Assembly: GCA_023701085.1 (NCBI GenBank)
Contig: JAMPXR010000009.1
Coordinates: 1-16,716 of the forward strand
Reading direction: 5' to 3'
Origin: Ramlibacter sp.
GTDB lineage: Bacteria > Pseudomonadota > Gammaproteobacteria > Burkholderiales > Burkholderiaceae_C
DNA length: 16,716 bases
Shown: positions 1 to 6,410 of the stretch, one piece after another
How positions within the stretch are numbered: position 1 is the first letter of the stretch
How the letters are laid out: each line of letters starts with the position of its first letter
Notes under the pieces: model-generated
Told to the model about the DNA's origin: nothing
Database searches by the model: none
The model's input: only the letters and a program-made list of their open reading frames with translations
Translations under genes and position numbers: made by a program

Positions 1-143
1 CCACGCACGCCGCGGGGAACGGCGCTGCGATGAAGCCCAGCGCGAAATCCGCTGAGGACGCAAAGACCATGGGCGCGCCGCGCCAGTCCTGGACCGACGA
101 CAGGTCCAGGGAGATTCAGATGTACCTGAAGGCCGGCGGCTGA
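1..143 (+). CDS. possible 3' end of a small hypothetical ORF (partial)
   Basis: An open frame runs from the left edge of the window to a TGA at 141-143. An ATG at 30 would give a 37-residue product ending in MYLKAGG. The sequence is hydrophilic, with no motif I recognise, and I see no convincing ribosome binding site before the ATG. It could equally be the C-terminus of a longer gene that starts outside the window, or chance. The high GC content makes short open frames common, so support is weak. Confidence 0.22.
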   Translation, partial: THAAGNGAAMKPSAKSAEDAKTMGAPRQSWTDDRSREIQMYLKAGG

Positions 144-202
144 AACAGTACGGACACGGGTGATATCCGAGGGGTCCACCGCGGGCCCCCGGGTGTCGCC
201 GC

Positions 203-509
203 ATGGAACGAGCCGCACCCCGCCACTTCTCGATGTTGCGGGATTTCGCCTGGCCGATTTCTTCATGCTGGGCAACGCGGCCTGCGGCGTGGGCGCCGTG
301 TTCCTCGCGATGCTTTATGCGGCCGCCGCATCGCCCTTCCATTTCTATGCCGCCGCGGCCCTCGCGCCGGCGGCGTTCATCTTTGACGTGCTGGACGGAA
401 GGATCGCGCCGGCGCGCTGAGAGCGTGGGAACTGCATCCGCCGGTGCTGCTGTTCGTGCTTTCGGGCAGCCGGATGGTCAGCAAGACCCTGCGAATCCCG
501 AAGCTTTGA
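203..509 (+). pseudogene. pssA: broken pssA-like CDP-alcohol phosphatidyltransferase (CDP-diacylglycerol-serine O-phosphatidyltransferase) remnant
   Basis: Three pieces in three frames together read as the two ends of a PssA-family membrane enzyme, which makes phosphatidylserine from CDP-diacylglycerol and serine. Frame 2 from the ATG at 203 gives RHFSMLRDF. At about 241-250 reading must shift to frame 1, as if one C were lost after GATTTC, to continue RLADFFMLGNAACGVG through hydrophobic segments to FIFDVLDGRIA. That is the start of the CDP-alcohol transferase signature DGxxAR. This frame stops at 418-420. Frame 3 (about 406-509) then gives WELHPPVLLFVLSGSRMVSK and RIPKL, which resembles the family's last membrane helix and C-terminus. 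The middle, with the rest of the catalytic motif (GxxxDxxxD) and several helices, is absent. I estimate well over 100 residues lost, so the gene cannot be functional. An intact copy should exist elsewhere. The family call is from recognition of both ends; the size of the loss is inference. Confidence 0.82.
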
Positions 510-540
510 CCGGGGACCACGGCCTACCCCCGGCGCATTG

Positions 541-566
541 CGGGCTGTCGGACAGCCGACAGCCCG
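541..566. terminator. perfect 11-bp hairpin between two convergent genes
   Basis: GGGCTGTCGG at 542-551 and CCGACAGCCC at 556-565 are exact reverse complements around the tetraloop ACAG, and C541 can pair with G566. It lies between the 3' end of the pssA remnant (+) and the 3' end of the small exported-protein gene (-), where a bidirectional terminator would be expected. Neither strand has a run of T after the stem, so it is not a textbook intrinsic terminator. A role as a transcript-end stabiliser or a REP-like element is also possible. Confidence 0.45.
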
Positions 567-581
567 GCAGCATGTCGATTC

Positions 582-902
582 TCAGGTGGGCGTCTTGCCC
601 TGCTCGGGAGCCTTCTTGACCTTGCGCTTGGCCTTTTTGCCTTCGGCAGCCTTCTGGGTCTTGGTCTCCACGGGCATCGTCGAGCCAGCGGCTGTCGCAG
701 CAGCACCGCCGGGGGTCGGGGTCGCCTTCGGCTCGCCGGGCTTGGCCTCCTTGCGGGCTTCTACCTTGGCTTCGGCCTTCGCTTGCGACTTCGTGGTGGG
801 GGTGGCGCCGGGCGTGTCCTTCGGAACGCCCGAGCCGGGGGTCTGGGCAAAAGCGCCGGCAGAGAACAAGCCTGCAAGCAGGACGGCAAGAAGTTTCGTC
901 AT
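582..902 (-). CDS. small exported Lys/Ala/Pro-rich low-complexity protein
   Basis: A 106-residue product starts MTKLLAVLLAGLFSAGAFAQ, a clean Sec signal peptide with an AFA-Q cleavage site near residue 19-20. The mature part is almost wholly Lys, Ala, Pro, Thr, Gly and Glu, with an alternating KAEAKVEARKEAK stretch and a basic KKAKRKVKK segment near the end. There are no Cys or Trp residues. I chose the start at 902 because GAGGAAAC (907-913) is a good ribosome binding site and because the signal peptide begins there; the frame extends 17 codons upstream without an SD. Similar small proteins are frequent in Comamonadaceae and are sometimes labelled 'TolA-like' from composition only. No function can be assigned. 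It is predicted to be periplasmic and strongly basic. Confidence 0.78.
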   Translation of the reverse strand: MTKLLAVLLAGLFSAGAFAQTPGSGVPKDTPGATPTTKSQAKAEAKVEARKEAKPGEPKATPTPGGAAATAAGSTMPVETKTQKAAEGKKAKRKVKKAPEQGKTPT

Positions 903-1076
903 CGCGTTTCCTCGAGGTTGATGAATGCAATTCCTGCCCAACGGCAAGAACATAAATTATTGCTGAAAATAGTTGAGTTTGGATTTCTGTCGACCTTCAC
1001 GATCCCCAGCAAGCAGCCCTACCGTGTCGTGTTCCCCACAGACAGAGGATCGATCAAGGAACTAAAGTGTTGCGGC
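903..1076. promoter_or_regulatory. AT-rich divergent intergenic region
   Basis: This 174-bp gap separates the divergent small exported-protein gene and the clsC-like gene. It contains the least GC-rich stretch nearby (about 947-990, with ATAAATTATTGCTGAAAATA), which is where promoters for both genes would be expected. I could not fit a good pair of -35 and -10 hexamers with 16-18 bp spacing on either strand, so exact promoters are not called. Confidence 0.35.
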
Positions 1077-2738
1077 ATGATGAAAGATTGTTTCGCCGTC
1101 GGGTGGACTGAGCGCGCCGGCCAGGCCGCAGCGGTGCGCGGCCTCCTGCGCCAGCTCTGCGCGCGCGCGATATCGGGTTTCGCGGGAGTCGCACTGTGCC
1201 TGCTGGCCGGCTGCGCGACCTTGCCCGACACTTTCGAGCGCACGCCGTCGAAAGCGATCGCCTTGTCCAGCGGAACTGCGCTGGGCCGGATCGCCCAGAG
1301 TGCGCAGCCCGACCCGGACCTGAGCGGGTTCCGGCTCATGGCCAACGGGGATTTCGCGCTCAACACCCGGCTCGAGCTGGCCCGGCGCGCGCAGCGCACG
1401 CTCGACGTGCAGTACTACCAGATCGACAATGACGAGACCGGCCGCTTTGTCCTGCGCACCCTGCGCGACGCCGCGCTGCGCGGCGTGCGCGTGCGCCTGC
1501 TGATGGACGATCTGTACACGTCGGGCGCGGACGACCTGCTGATGGCGCTCGCGGCGACGCCCAACCTCGAACTGCGCCTGTTCAACCCGTTTCCCGCCGG
1601 GCGCTCCAGCATGCTCAGGCGCTTCGCCTTTTCGCTGTTCGACTTCACGCGCGTCAACCGGCGCATGCACAACAAGCTCTTCATCGCGGACGGCGCGATG
1701 GCTGTCGCGGGCGGGCGCAATATCGCCAACGCATACTTCAGGCAGACGGACGAAGCGAACTTTCTCGACCTCGACACCTTTGTGGCCGGCGCGCTCATTC
1801 CGCGCCTGGCGGCTCTGTTCGACCAGTACTGGAACAGCCCGCACGTCCGCCCCATAGGCACCCTGGTGACATCGTCACAACCGCCCGAACGGCTGCGCCA
1901 GCGCTTCGAGGAACTGACCGGCCCCGATACGACGCCAGCCCCGCGGCCCCCGCCGCCCAACGACGTCCTGGGTTACGGCCCGATCGTGGAAGACCTGGAC
2001 GCCGGCAAGCTGGGCCTGACCTGGAGCCTGGCCGAGGCGTATGCCGACTCGCCCGACAGGGTGATAGGGAAGTCGGCCAGCTATGGCGGCGTGCCGCTGC
2101 TGGATGTCGACAGCGTGCGCTACAACGTGCGCGAGCAGATGCGCCGGGCCCGCAGCGATGTCACCATCGTCTCGCCCTATCTGATTCCCGGCAAGGCCGG
2201 GCTGGAAGTCTTGCGCGAGATCACGGGGCGCGGCGTGAAAGTCAGCGTGGTGACCAACTCGCTGGCCGCAACCGACGAGCCGATCGTTCACACTGGCTAT
2301 CGCCGCTACCGGCCGGACATGCTGCGGCTGGGCGTGGAACTGCATGAACTCAGCTCGGCGCGGACACGGCGCAGCGTGCGCCTCGGCCTTTTCGGCACGC
2401 AGATCGGCCGCCTGCACGCCAAGGCGGCCGTCATGGACGGGCGAACGGTCTTTCTCGGGTCGATGAATTTCGATCCCCGCTCGGATGTCCACAACACGGA
2501 GATCGGACTGATCGTTTTCAGCCGTGAATTGGCCCAGCAGGTCATGAGGGTGGTCGGGGAGCTCAAGCAGCAAGGGTCTTACAGGGTGCAGTTCGCGCCC
2601 GGCGGCGGCGAGCGGCTGCAATGGGTGGACGCCGACGCGCAGCCCCCGGAGATCCTGGACGCCGAGCCGGAAGCGACGCTGCGTGACCGGCTGATGCTGG
2701 AACTGCTGGCGCCCTTCGCGCCGGAAAGCCTGCTGTAG
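1077..2738 (+). CDS. clsC: ClsC-type cardiolipin synthase / phospholipase D family lipoprotein
   Basis: The product has two HKD motifs, the catalytic hallmark of the phospholipase D superfamily. HNKLFIAD (H198, K200, D205) is followed by GGRN. HAKAAVMD (H447, K449, D454) is followed by GSMNFDPRS. The C-terminal block of the form LQWVD...EPEA..RDRLMLELL fits bacterial ClsC, which condenses phosphatidylglycerol with phosphatidylethanolamine to make cardiolipin. An N-terminal hydrophobic stretch ends in LLAGC, a lipobox with Cys46, so the protein is probably a lipoprotein anchored outside the cytoplasm. The start is uncertain. ATGATG at 1077 lacks a close ribosome binding site, while GTG at 1134 would place the lipobox Cys at residue 27, more usual for a lipoprotein. 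The frame is open upstream to 783, but that part runs antisense to the small exported gene and was rejected. The length of 553 aa is close to related proteins. Confidence 0.9.
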   Translation: MMKDCFAVGWTERAGQAAAVRGLLRQLCARAISGFAGVALCLLAGCATLPDTFERTPSKAIALSSGTALGRIAQSAQPDPDLSGFRLMANGDFALNTRLELARRAQRTLDVQYYQIDNDETGRFVLRTLRDAALRGVRVRLLMDDLYTSGADDLLMALAATPNLELRLFNPFPAGRSSMLRRFAFSLFDFTRVNRRMHNKLFIADGAMAVAGGRNIANAYFRQTDEANFLDLDTFVAGALIPRLAALFDQYWNSPHVRPIGTLVTSSQPPERLRQRFEELTGPDTTPAPRPPPPNDVLGYGPIVEDLDAGKLGLTWSLAEAYADSPDRVIGKSASYGGVPLLDVDSVRYNVREQMRRARSDVTIVSPYLIPGKAGLEVLREITGRGVKVSVVTNSLAATDEPIVHTGYRRYRPDMLRLGVELHELSSARTRRSVRLGLFGTQIGRLHAKAAVMDGRTVFLGSMNFDPRSDVHNTEIGLIVFSRELAQQVMRVVGELKQQGSYRVQFAPGGGERLQWVDADAQPPEILDAEPEATLRDRLMLELLAPFAPESLL

Positions 2739-2753
2739 CGAGGCGCGCCGCGC

Positions 2754-3401
2754 TCAGCTCGGCGGCGCGTTGCTCACGTTGACCGCCTCGACCTGCACGA
2801 GCAGGCGGACGCGGTCTTCAAAGCCGAAGTTGATGCCCCAGGTCATGCCGAACTGGCTGCGCAGCACCGTGGTTTCGAAGTCGCCCCCACAGACCTGGCG
2901 CTTGATCAGCGGACTCAGGTAGCAAGCGAATCGGCTGGCCTTGAGCTTCACCGGGCGCGTCACGCCCATCAGGGTCAGCGTGCCATCCACTTCGGTCACC
3001 TTCTCGGCCATGAGATTGAGCCGGTCGGCCACGAAACGCGCCGTCGGAAACTCGGCGACGTTGAAGAAGTCCTTGCTCAAGATGTGCCGGTTGAGCAGGT
3101 CGACGCCGGTGTTGATGGAGGCGATATCCATCGTGATGTCGATGCGGCCGCCGGTGCCGCTCGCGTCGATCTTCACTGCGCCGTCTTTCGTGCTGAAACG
3201 TCCCCGGTTGGTGGTCGTGCCGTAATGGCCGATCTCGTACATCACGAAGGTGTGCGTCGGGTCGATCACATAGCTGGCGTTCGGCGCCGGGCCGCCGGAA
3301 GGCTGCGCAGGCAGGGCCGGCGGGAACTGGGCGGCGGCGTCGCGCCCGGATTGCGCCCAGGCAAGGACAAGCGAAAGGACGGCGACGACGGGTTTGCGCA
3401 T
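2754..3401 (-). CDS. YceI family periplasmic protein (copy 1)
   Basis: The 215-residue product has a signal peptide (MRKPVVAVLSLVLAWAQ, cleavage near AAA-QF). Its mature domain is typical of YceI: YVIDPTHTFVMYEIGHYG at the start, then GRFSTKDGAVKID, a DITMDIASINTG segment, FFNVAEFPTARF, and TLTLMGVTRPVKL. YceI proteins are periplasmic lipocalin-fold barrels that bind a polyisoprenoid chain such as ubiquinone-8 in known structures. It carries two cysteines in the CYLSPLIKRQVCGGDF segment, which could form a disulfide. The start at 3401 is supported by the signal peptide and by AGGAAG upstream. It lies 44 bp after the second YceI gene on the same strand and is probably the last gene of a yceJ-yceI-yceI operon. 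Its 3' end converges on clsC with a 15-bp gap. Confidence 0.92.
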   Translation of the reverse strand: MRKPVVAVLSLVLAWAQSGRDAAAQFPPALPAQPSGGPAPNASYVIDPTHTFVMYEIGHYGTTTNRGRFSTKDGAVKIDASGTGGRIDITMDIASINTGVDLLNRHILSKDFFNVAEFPTARFVADRLNLMAEKVTEVDGTLTLMGVTRPVKLKASRFACYLSPLIKRQVCGGDFETTVLRSQFGMTWGINFGFEDRVRLLVQVEAVNVSNAPPS

Positions 3402-3445
3402 GACGTGTCTTCCTGGAGGCGGGGCAACGGCGATTCTGCCGGAAG

Positions 3446-4048
3446 TCACAGCGGCGCGAGTCCCGCCAGGACAAGTTTGATCCGCACCTGCACATCGTCG
3501 GCCAGCAGCGACGTGTCCGCCCATTCGCCGTCCCCGACCCCGAAGGCCAGGCGCTGGATCGTCACCCGGCCGGTCGCGACCGACTGGCCCGCGGATTGCG
3601 CGATGCCCACCGGCACGACCAGTTCCCGGCTGCGGCCTTTCAGCGTCAGCGTCCCCGTCACCTCGAATTGGCCATCGCCGACGCGCCGGATGCGGCTCGA
3701 CTGGAAGAGGGCCTTGGGAAAACGCGCCGCGTCGAACCAGACGGGCTTGGGCAGTTCGACGTCCACCTGGGGCACACCGAGGCCCGCGCTGGCCGTGTCG
3801 ATTTCCAGCGCCACGCTGCCCGCTTCCGGGTGCCGCGGATCGAATGCCACGCGCGCTTGAAAAGCGCCAAAGCCGCCCTCCACCGGCACACCCATCTGCC
3901 GGATCACGAAGTCGATACGGCTCGCGCCCGGAACCAGGCTGGCGTCGGGCCCGGCGGCCCACTGCGGCGCCGCGGCAAGCACGAGACCGGCCGCAAGGAA
4001 TGCACGGCGCCAGAAAGCGCCCGGAACCGCCGGAATGACGGGCCTCAT
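3446..4048 (-). CDS. YceI family periplasmic protein (copy 2)
   Basis: This is a second YceI-domain protein, 200 residues, clearly different in sequence from the downstream copy. A signal peptide (arginine-containing n-region, then FLAAGLVLAAAPQWAAG) is followed by SRIDFVIRQMGVPVEGGFG, AFDPRHPEAGSVALEID, FDAARFPKALFQSSRIRR, and FEVTGTLTLKGRSRELVVP, the usual order of YceI strands. The ATG at 4046-4048 overlaps the TGA of the cytochrome b561 gene (ATGA), indicating translational coupling. The pairing fits the E. coli yceJ-yceI arrangement, where a membrane b-type cytochrome sits beside a periplasmic isoprenoid-binding protein. The ligand, possibly a quinone, is inferred from the family and not visible in sequence. 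Confidence 0.9.
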   Translation of the reverse strand: MRPVIPAVPGAFWRRAFLAAGLVLAAAPQWAAGPDASLVPGASRIDFVIRQMGVPVEGGFGAFQARVAFDPRHPEAGSVALEIDTASAGLGVPQVDVELPKPVWFDAARFPKALFQSSRIRRVGDGQFEVTGTLTLKGRSRELVVPVGIAQSAGQSVATGRVTIQRLAFGVGDGEWADTSLLADDVQVRIKLVLAGLAPL

Positions 4049-4641
4049 GAGCTGTCCTCCCCGCGGCCTGCCCACATTCGTTCGAACACGCCGTCGTGGT
4101 CGACGAAACGATGCTTGAGCGCGGCCGCGGCATGCAAACCCGCCAATGCGGCCAAAGCATAGGCGCCGGCATTGTGCAGGGGCTTCAGCAGCGTTTCGGC
4201 CAAAGCCTTGTCGACCGGCAACAGGTCCGGCAGCGGCATCGAGCCAAACAGGGCGACCGGGACGCCCAGGGCCGAGCTGTACGCCCAGCCCAGCAGCGGC
4301 ACGACGAAAAAGAGTGCATACAGGACGAAGTACGTCCAGCGCCGCACCACCAACTGCCAGCCGGGGGTACGCGCCGTGACTTGCGCGGGCAGCGGGGGCG
4401 GCCGCCGCAGCAGGCGCCACAGCAGCCGCAACGCGGACAAAGCCAGGATGGTGATCCCCGACCACTTATGCCAGCTGTAAAGCTTGAGCTGCAGCGGCGA
4501 GAACGGCAGGCTGGTCATGTACAGGCCGAGGGCGAACGAACCGGCGATCAGCACCGCGAGCAGCCAGTGCAGCGCGATCGCGACCGTACCGTACCGGCGC
4601 GAAGCGCTGGCGGCAGGTGGATCGATGGGCAAACCCGGCAT
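4045..4641 (-). CDS. yceJ: cytochrome b561 family membrane protein (YceJ-like)
   Basis: The 198-residue product has four hydrophobic helices and the histidines expected of a prokaryotic b561: H25 in ALHWLL, H58 in SWHKWSG, and two in the last helix region (PLHNAGAY and GLHAAAAL). These would ligate two haems and let the protein pass electrons between the quinone pool and the periplasm. The C-terminal HRFVDHDGVFERMW matches the family ending. The ATG at 4641 is used; a GTG at 4659 would add six residues, and neither has a clear ribosome binding site. It is the first gene of a set with two YceI genes, sharing a 4-bp overlap with the next. The 47-bp gap to thpR on the other strand must hold both promoters or their overlaps. 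Confidence 0.88.
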   Translation of the reverse strand: MPGLPIDPPAASASRRYGTVAIALHWLLAVLIAGSFALGLYMTSLPFSPLQLKLYSWHKWSGITILALSALRLLWRLLRRPPPLPAQVTARTPGWQLVVRRWTYFVLYALFFVVPLLGWAYSSALGVPVALFGSMPLPDLLPVDKALAETLLKPLHNAGAYALAALAGLHAAAALKHRFVDHDGVFERMWAGRGEDSS

Positions 4642-4688
4642 GCGCGCAGCATAAGGCACGGGCCGCGTACCGGCCGCAAAATGGCCTC

Positions 4689-5219
4689 ATGCACGCTGTC
4701 GCCCGCGACATGGGTCCACCGCTGCGGCTGTTCATCGCGATCTGGCCGGACGAGCGGGTGCGCCGCGCGATCGCGTCGTGGCAGCAGGATTGGAACTGGC
4801 CGCCTCATGCGGCGCGCGTGAAACCGGAACGCCTGCACCTGACCCTGCATTTCCTGGGCGACGTTCCCGCGGACCGCTTGCCGCGCCTGGCGCAGGCGAT
4901 CCAGGTGCCCTTCGAGGCGTTCACGCTGGAGCTCGATCGGGCGGAAGTCTGGCCGAACGGTGTGGCCGTGCTGCGGCCCGAGGCGCAGCCGGACGCGCTG
5001 CTGCGATTGCAGGCCGCGCTGGGCCGCTCGCTCGCCCAGCTCGGCCTGCCGCTGGAGGATCGTCCCTACCGCCCGCACGTCACGCTGGCGCGGCGCGCGC
5101 GCGGCGCCACGCCGCCGCCACCGGAGGCGGCCCTGCGCTGGCGCGCCGACGCGGGCTATGTGCTGGAGCGATCCTTGCCGGGCGGCGCCGGCTACCAGCT
5201 GCTGGAACGCTTCCCGTGA
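4689..5219 (+). CDS. thpR: RNA 2',3'-cyclic phosphodiesterase (2H phosphoesterase, LigT/ThpR)
   Basis: The 176-residue product has the opening LRLFIAIWP of the family and both HxTx catalytic motifs of 2H phosphoesterases: HLTL at 50-53, followed by HFLG, and HVTL at 130-133 within RPHVTLAR. The enzyme opens 2',3'-cyclic phosphates on RNA ends to 2'-phosphates and can join certain tRNA halves in vitro. The length is normal for the family. The ATG at 4689 is used, but the ATG at 4710 (MGPPLRLF) is equally possible because neither has an obvious ribosome binding site. It is transcribed alone, divergent from the cytochrome b561 gene and converging on trxC with a 4-bp gap, so it shares no obvious pathway with its neighbours. 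Confidence 0.92.
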   Translation: MHAVARDMGPPLRLFIAIWPDERVRRAIASWQQDWNWPPHAARVKPERLHLTLHFLGDVPADRLPRLAQAIQVPFEAFTLELDRAEVWPNGVAVLRPEAQPDALLRLQAALGRSLAQLGLPLEDRPYRPHVTLARRARGATPPPPEAALRWRADAGYVLERSLPGGAGYQLLERFP

Positions 5220-5223
5220 GCCT

Positions 5224-5661
5224 TCAGCGCAGCTGGCCCTGCGCCCAGCGCACGATGTCCGCCGCCCCCATCGCGCCGGCCTGGCGCGCCACCTCGCGGC
5301 CCTTCACGAACAGCGCCAGCGTCGGGATGCTGCGGATGCCCATGCGCGCGCCCAGCCCGCGCGCCTCCTCGGTGTTGACCTTGGCCAGCCGCATCCTGGG
5401 CTCGAGCTGCGCGGCGGCCTGCTCGAAGCCCGGCGCCATCTGGCGGCAGGGCCCGCACCAGGGCGCCCAGAAATCGACCAGCACCGGCAGGTCGCTGCGG
5501 GCGATGTGGCGCTCGAACGCGGCTTCGTCCAGCGCCGTGGAATGCGCCGTGAACAGCGCCTCGTGGCAGCTGCCGCAGTCCGGGGCCTTGTCGAGGTCGC
5601 CCCGCCGCACGCGGTTGGTGGTGTGGCAGTGTGGGCAGACGACGTGCAGCGAGTCGCTCAT
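5224..5661 (-). CDS. trxC: thioredoxin 2 (TrxC) with N-terminal zinc finger
   Basis: The 145-residue product begins with CPHC (C9, C12) and CGSC (C29, C32), the zinc-binding knuckles that separate TrxC from thioredoxin 1. A thioredoxin fold follows with the active site WAPWCGPC (C69, C72) and a cis-proline in SIPTL. It is a cytoplasmic disulfide reductase, and TrxC is usually linked to oxidative stress. Its ATG overlaps the stop of the 119-aa upstream gene by 4 bp (ATGA at 5658-5661), so the two are translated together. It is the last gene of a long minus-strand run starting at the hemerythrin gene. No OxyR site was looked for with any rigour. Confidence 0.95.
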   Translation of the reverse strand: MSDSLHVVCPHCHTTNRVRRGDLDKAPDCGSCHEALFTAHSTALDEAAFERHIARSDLPVLVDFWAPWCGPCRQMAPGFEQAAAQLEPRMRLAKVNTEEARGLGARMGIRSIPTLALFVKGREVARQAGAMGAADIVRWAQGQLR

Positions 5662-6017
5662 GAAACGCGCCCTCCGCCTGGGGTCTGGGCCGGACCCGCG
5701 CTCGCGCGCTTGCGCGCGTTCTCGATCGCGGCCCGTGCGGCCAGCTCCGCGTTCAGCGCGGGCTCCAGGGCGGACCGGCAAAGCCCGGCGTGCCGGTAAT
5801 TGAGGTTCTCGTAGCTTTCCGCGACCAGCGCAAAGGCATCCAGCACGGCTTCGAGGGCGGCATCGCGCGGCGCCGACGCGAGTTCGGCCGCCAGGCGGCT
5901 GGCGACCGCGCGGTACTGCTGCGCATCGACGGGCCCGGCGTGACGCTCCAGGCGGTCCAGCAGCCGGGCCAGCACGACCAGGTTCTTGTGGCGAGTGGGC
6001 GATGGCGTGGGATTCAT
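5658..6017 (-). CDS. conserved-looking hypothetical protein coupled to trxC
   Basis: The 119-residue predicted cytoplasmic protein is mostly alpha-helical and alanine-rich, with blocks VVLARLLDRLERHAGPVDAQ, QYRAVASRLAAEL and AFALVAESYENLNYRHAGLC. It has no signal peptide or membrane helix and contains a single Cys. I do not recognise the family. Its stop codon overlaps the trxC start by 4 bp, which argues it is a real gene in the same transcript, perhaps connected to thiol-disulfide metabolism. That link is inference from position only. The ribosome binding site before 6017 is weak. Confidence 0.7.
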   Translation of the reverse strand: MNPTPSPTRHKNLVVLARLLDRLERHAGPVDAQQYRAVASRLAAELASAPRDAALEAVLDAFALVAESYENLNYRHAGLCRSALEPALNAELAARAAIENARKRASAGPAQTPGGGRVS

Positions 6018-6081
6018 GCAGCGAAGCTGGGGCTGGACGGCCCGAATGCAAGACCCGCGCAAGCAGGCGCCACCCTCGCGC

Positions 6082-6339
6082 TTACAGCAAGCTCTGCAGC
6101 ACCACGGTCTCCGCGCGCGCGCCCTGATCCATCGCGCCACCGGCGATCTTGGCGATCTGCCCCAGGTGCCGGCCAAACGCCTTCAGCAGCGCTTCGGATG
6201 TCTCGAAGAAGCTGTAGTCCAGATCCTGCAGTGCTTCGCGATGCGCCAGGAATCGCTGTTGCACGGCGCCCAGTGTGGCGGTGAATTCGACGCCGTCTTC
6301 CGTGGCGACAGGGTTGGAGATGCTGACACCGGACATCAT
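6082..6339 (-). CDS. small hypothetical protein downstream of the FHA / family-A genes
   Basis: The 85-residue product starts MMSGVSISNPV. The ATG at 6339 has a strong ribosome binding site, AGGAAGG, a few bases upstream; a second ATG follows directly. The sequence is mildly acidic, with a long amphipathic helical part (VQQRFLAHREALQDLDYSFF, then ETSEALLKAFGRHLGQIAK). There is no signal peptide, no Cys and no recognised domain. It lies 71 bp after the 201-aa unknown gene on the same strand and probably belongs to the FHA transcript. Function is unknown; size and helix content would fit a small structural or partner protein, but this is a guess. Confidence 0.68.
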   Translation of the reverse strand: MMSGVSISNPVATEDGVEFTATLGAVQQRFLAHREALQDLDYSFFETSEALLKAFGRHLGQIAKIAGGAMDQGARAETVVLQSLL

Positions 6340-6410
6340 GCGCCTTCCTGTGGGAACGCTCCAGTATGAAGCGGCCGCGGTGCGAGTCAAGCGGGCGTCG
6401 ACCCGCGTCT

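Noticed and set aside
783-1076. Open frame extending the clsC-like gene upstream to 783
   Set aside because: It runs antisense through the small exported-protein gene, has no ribosome binding site, and would put the lipobox signal peptide over 140 residues into the protein.
2744-2769. CGCGCCG / CGGCGCG inverted repeat between clsC and yceI as a terminator
   Set aside because: The stem is only 7 bp with a 12-base loop, lies partly in yceI coding sequence, and has no T-run on either strand. Such GC repeats are frequent here.
2754-4172. Single 472-residue protein ending in the YceI domain
   Set aside because: The upstream half is antisense-like composition overlapping the second YceI gene. The YceI gene has its own signal peptide and ribosome binding site at 3401.
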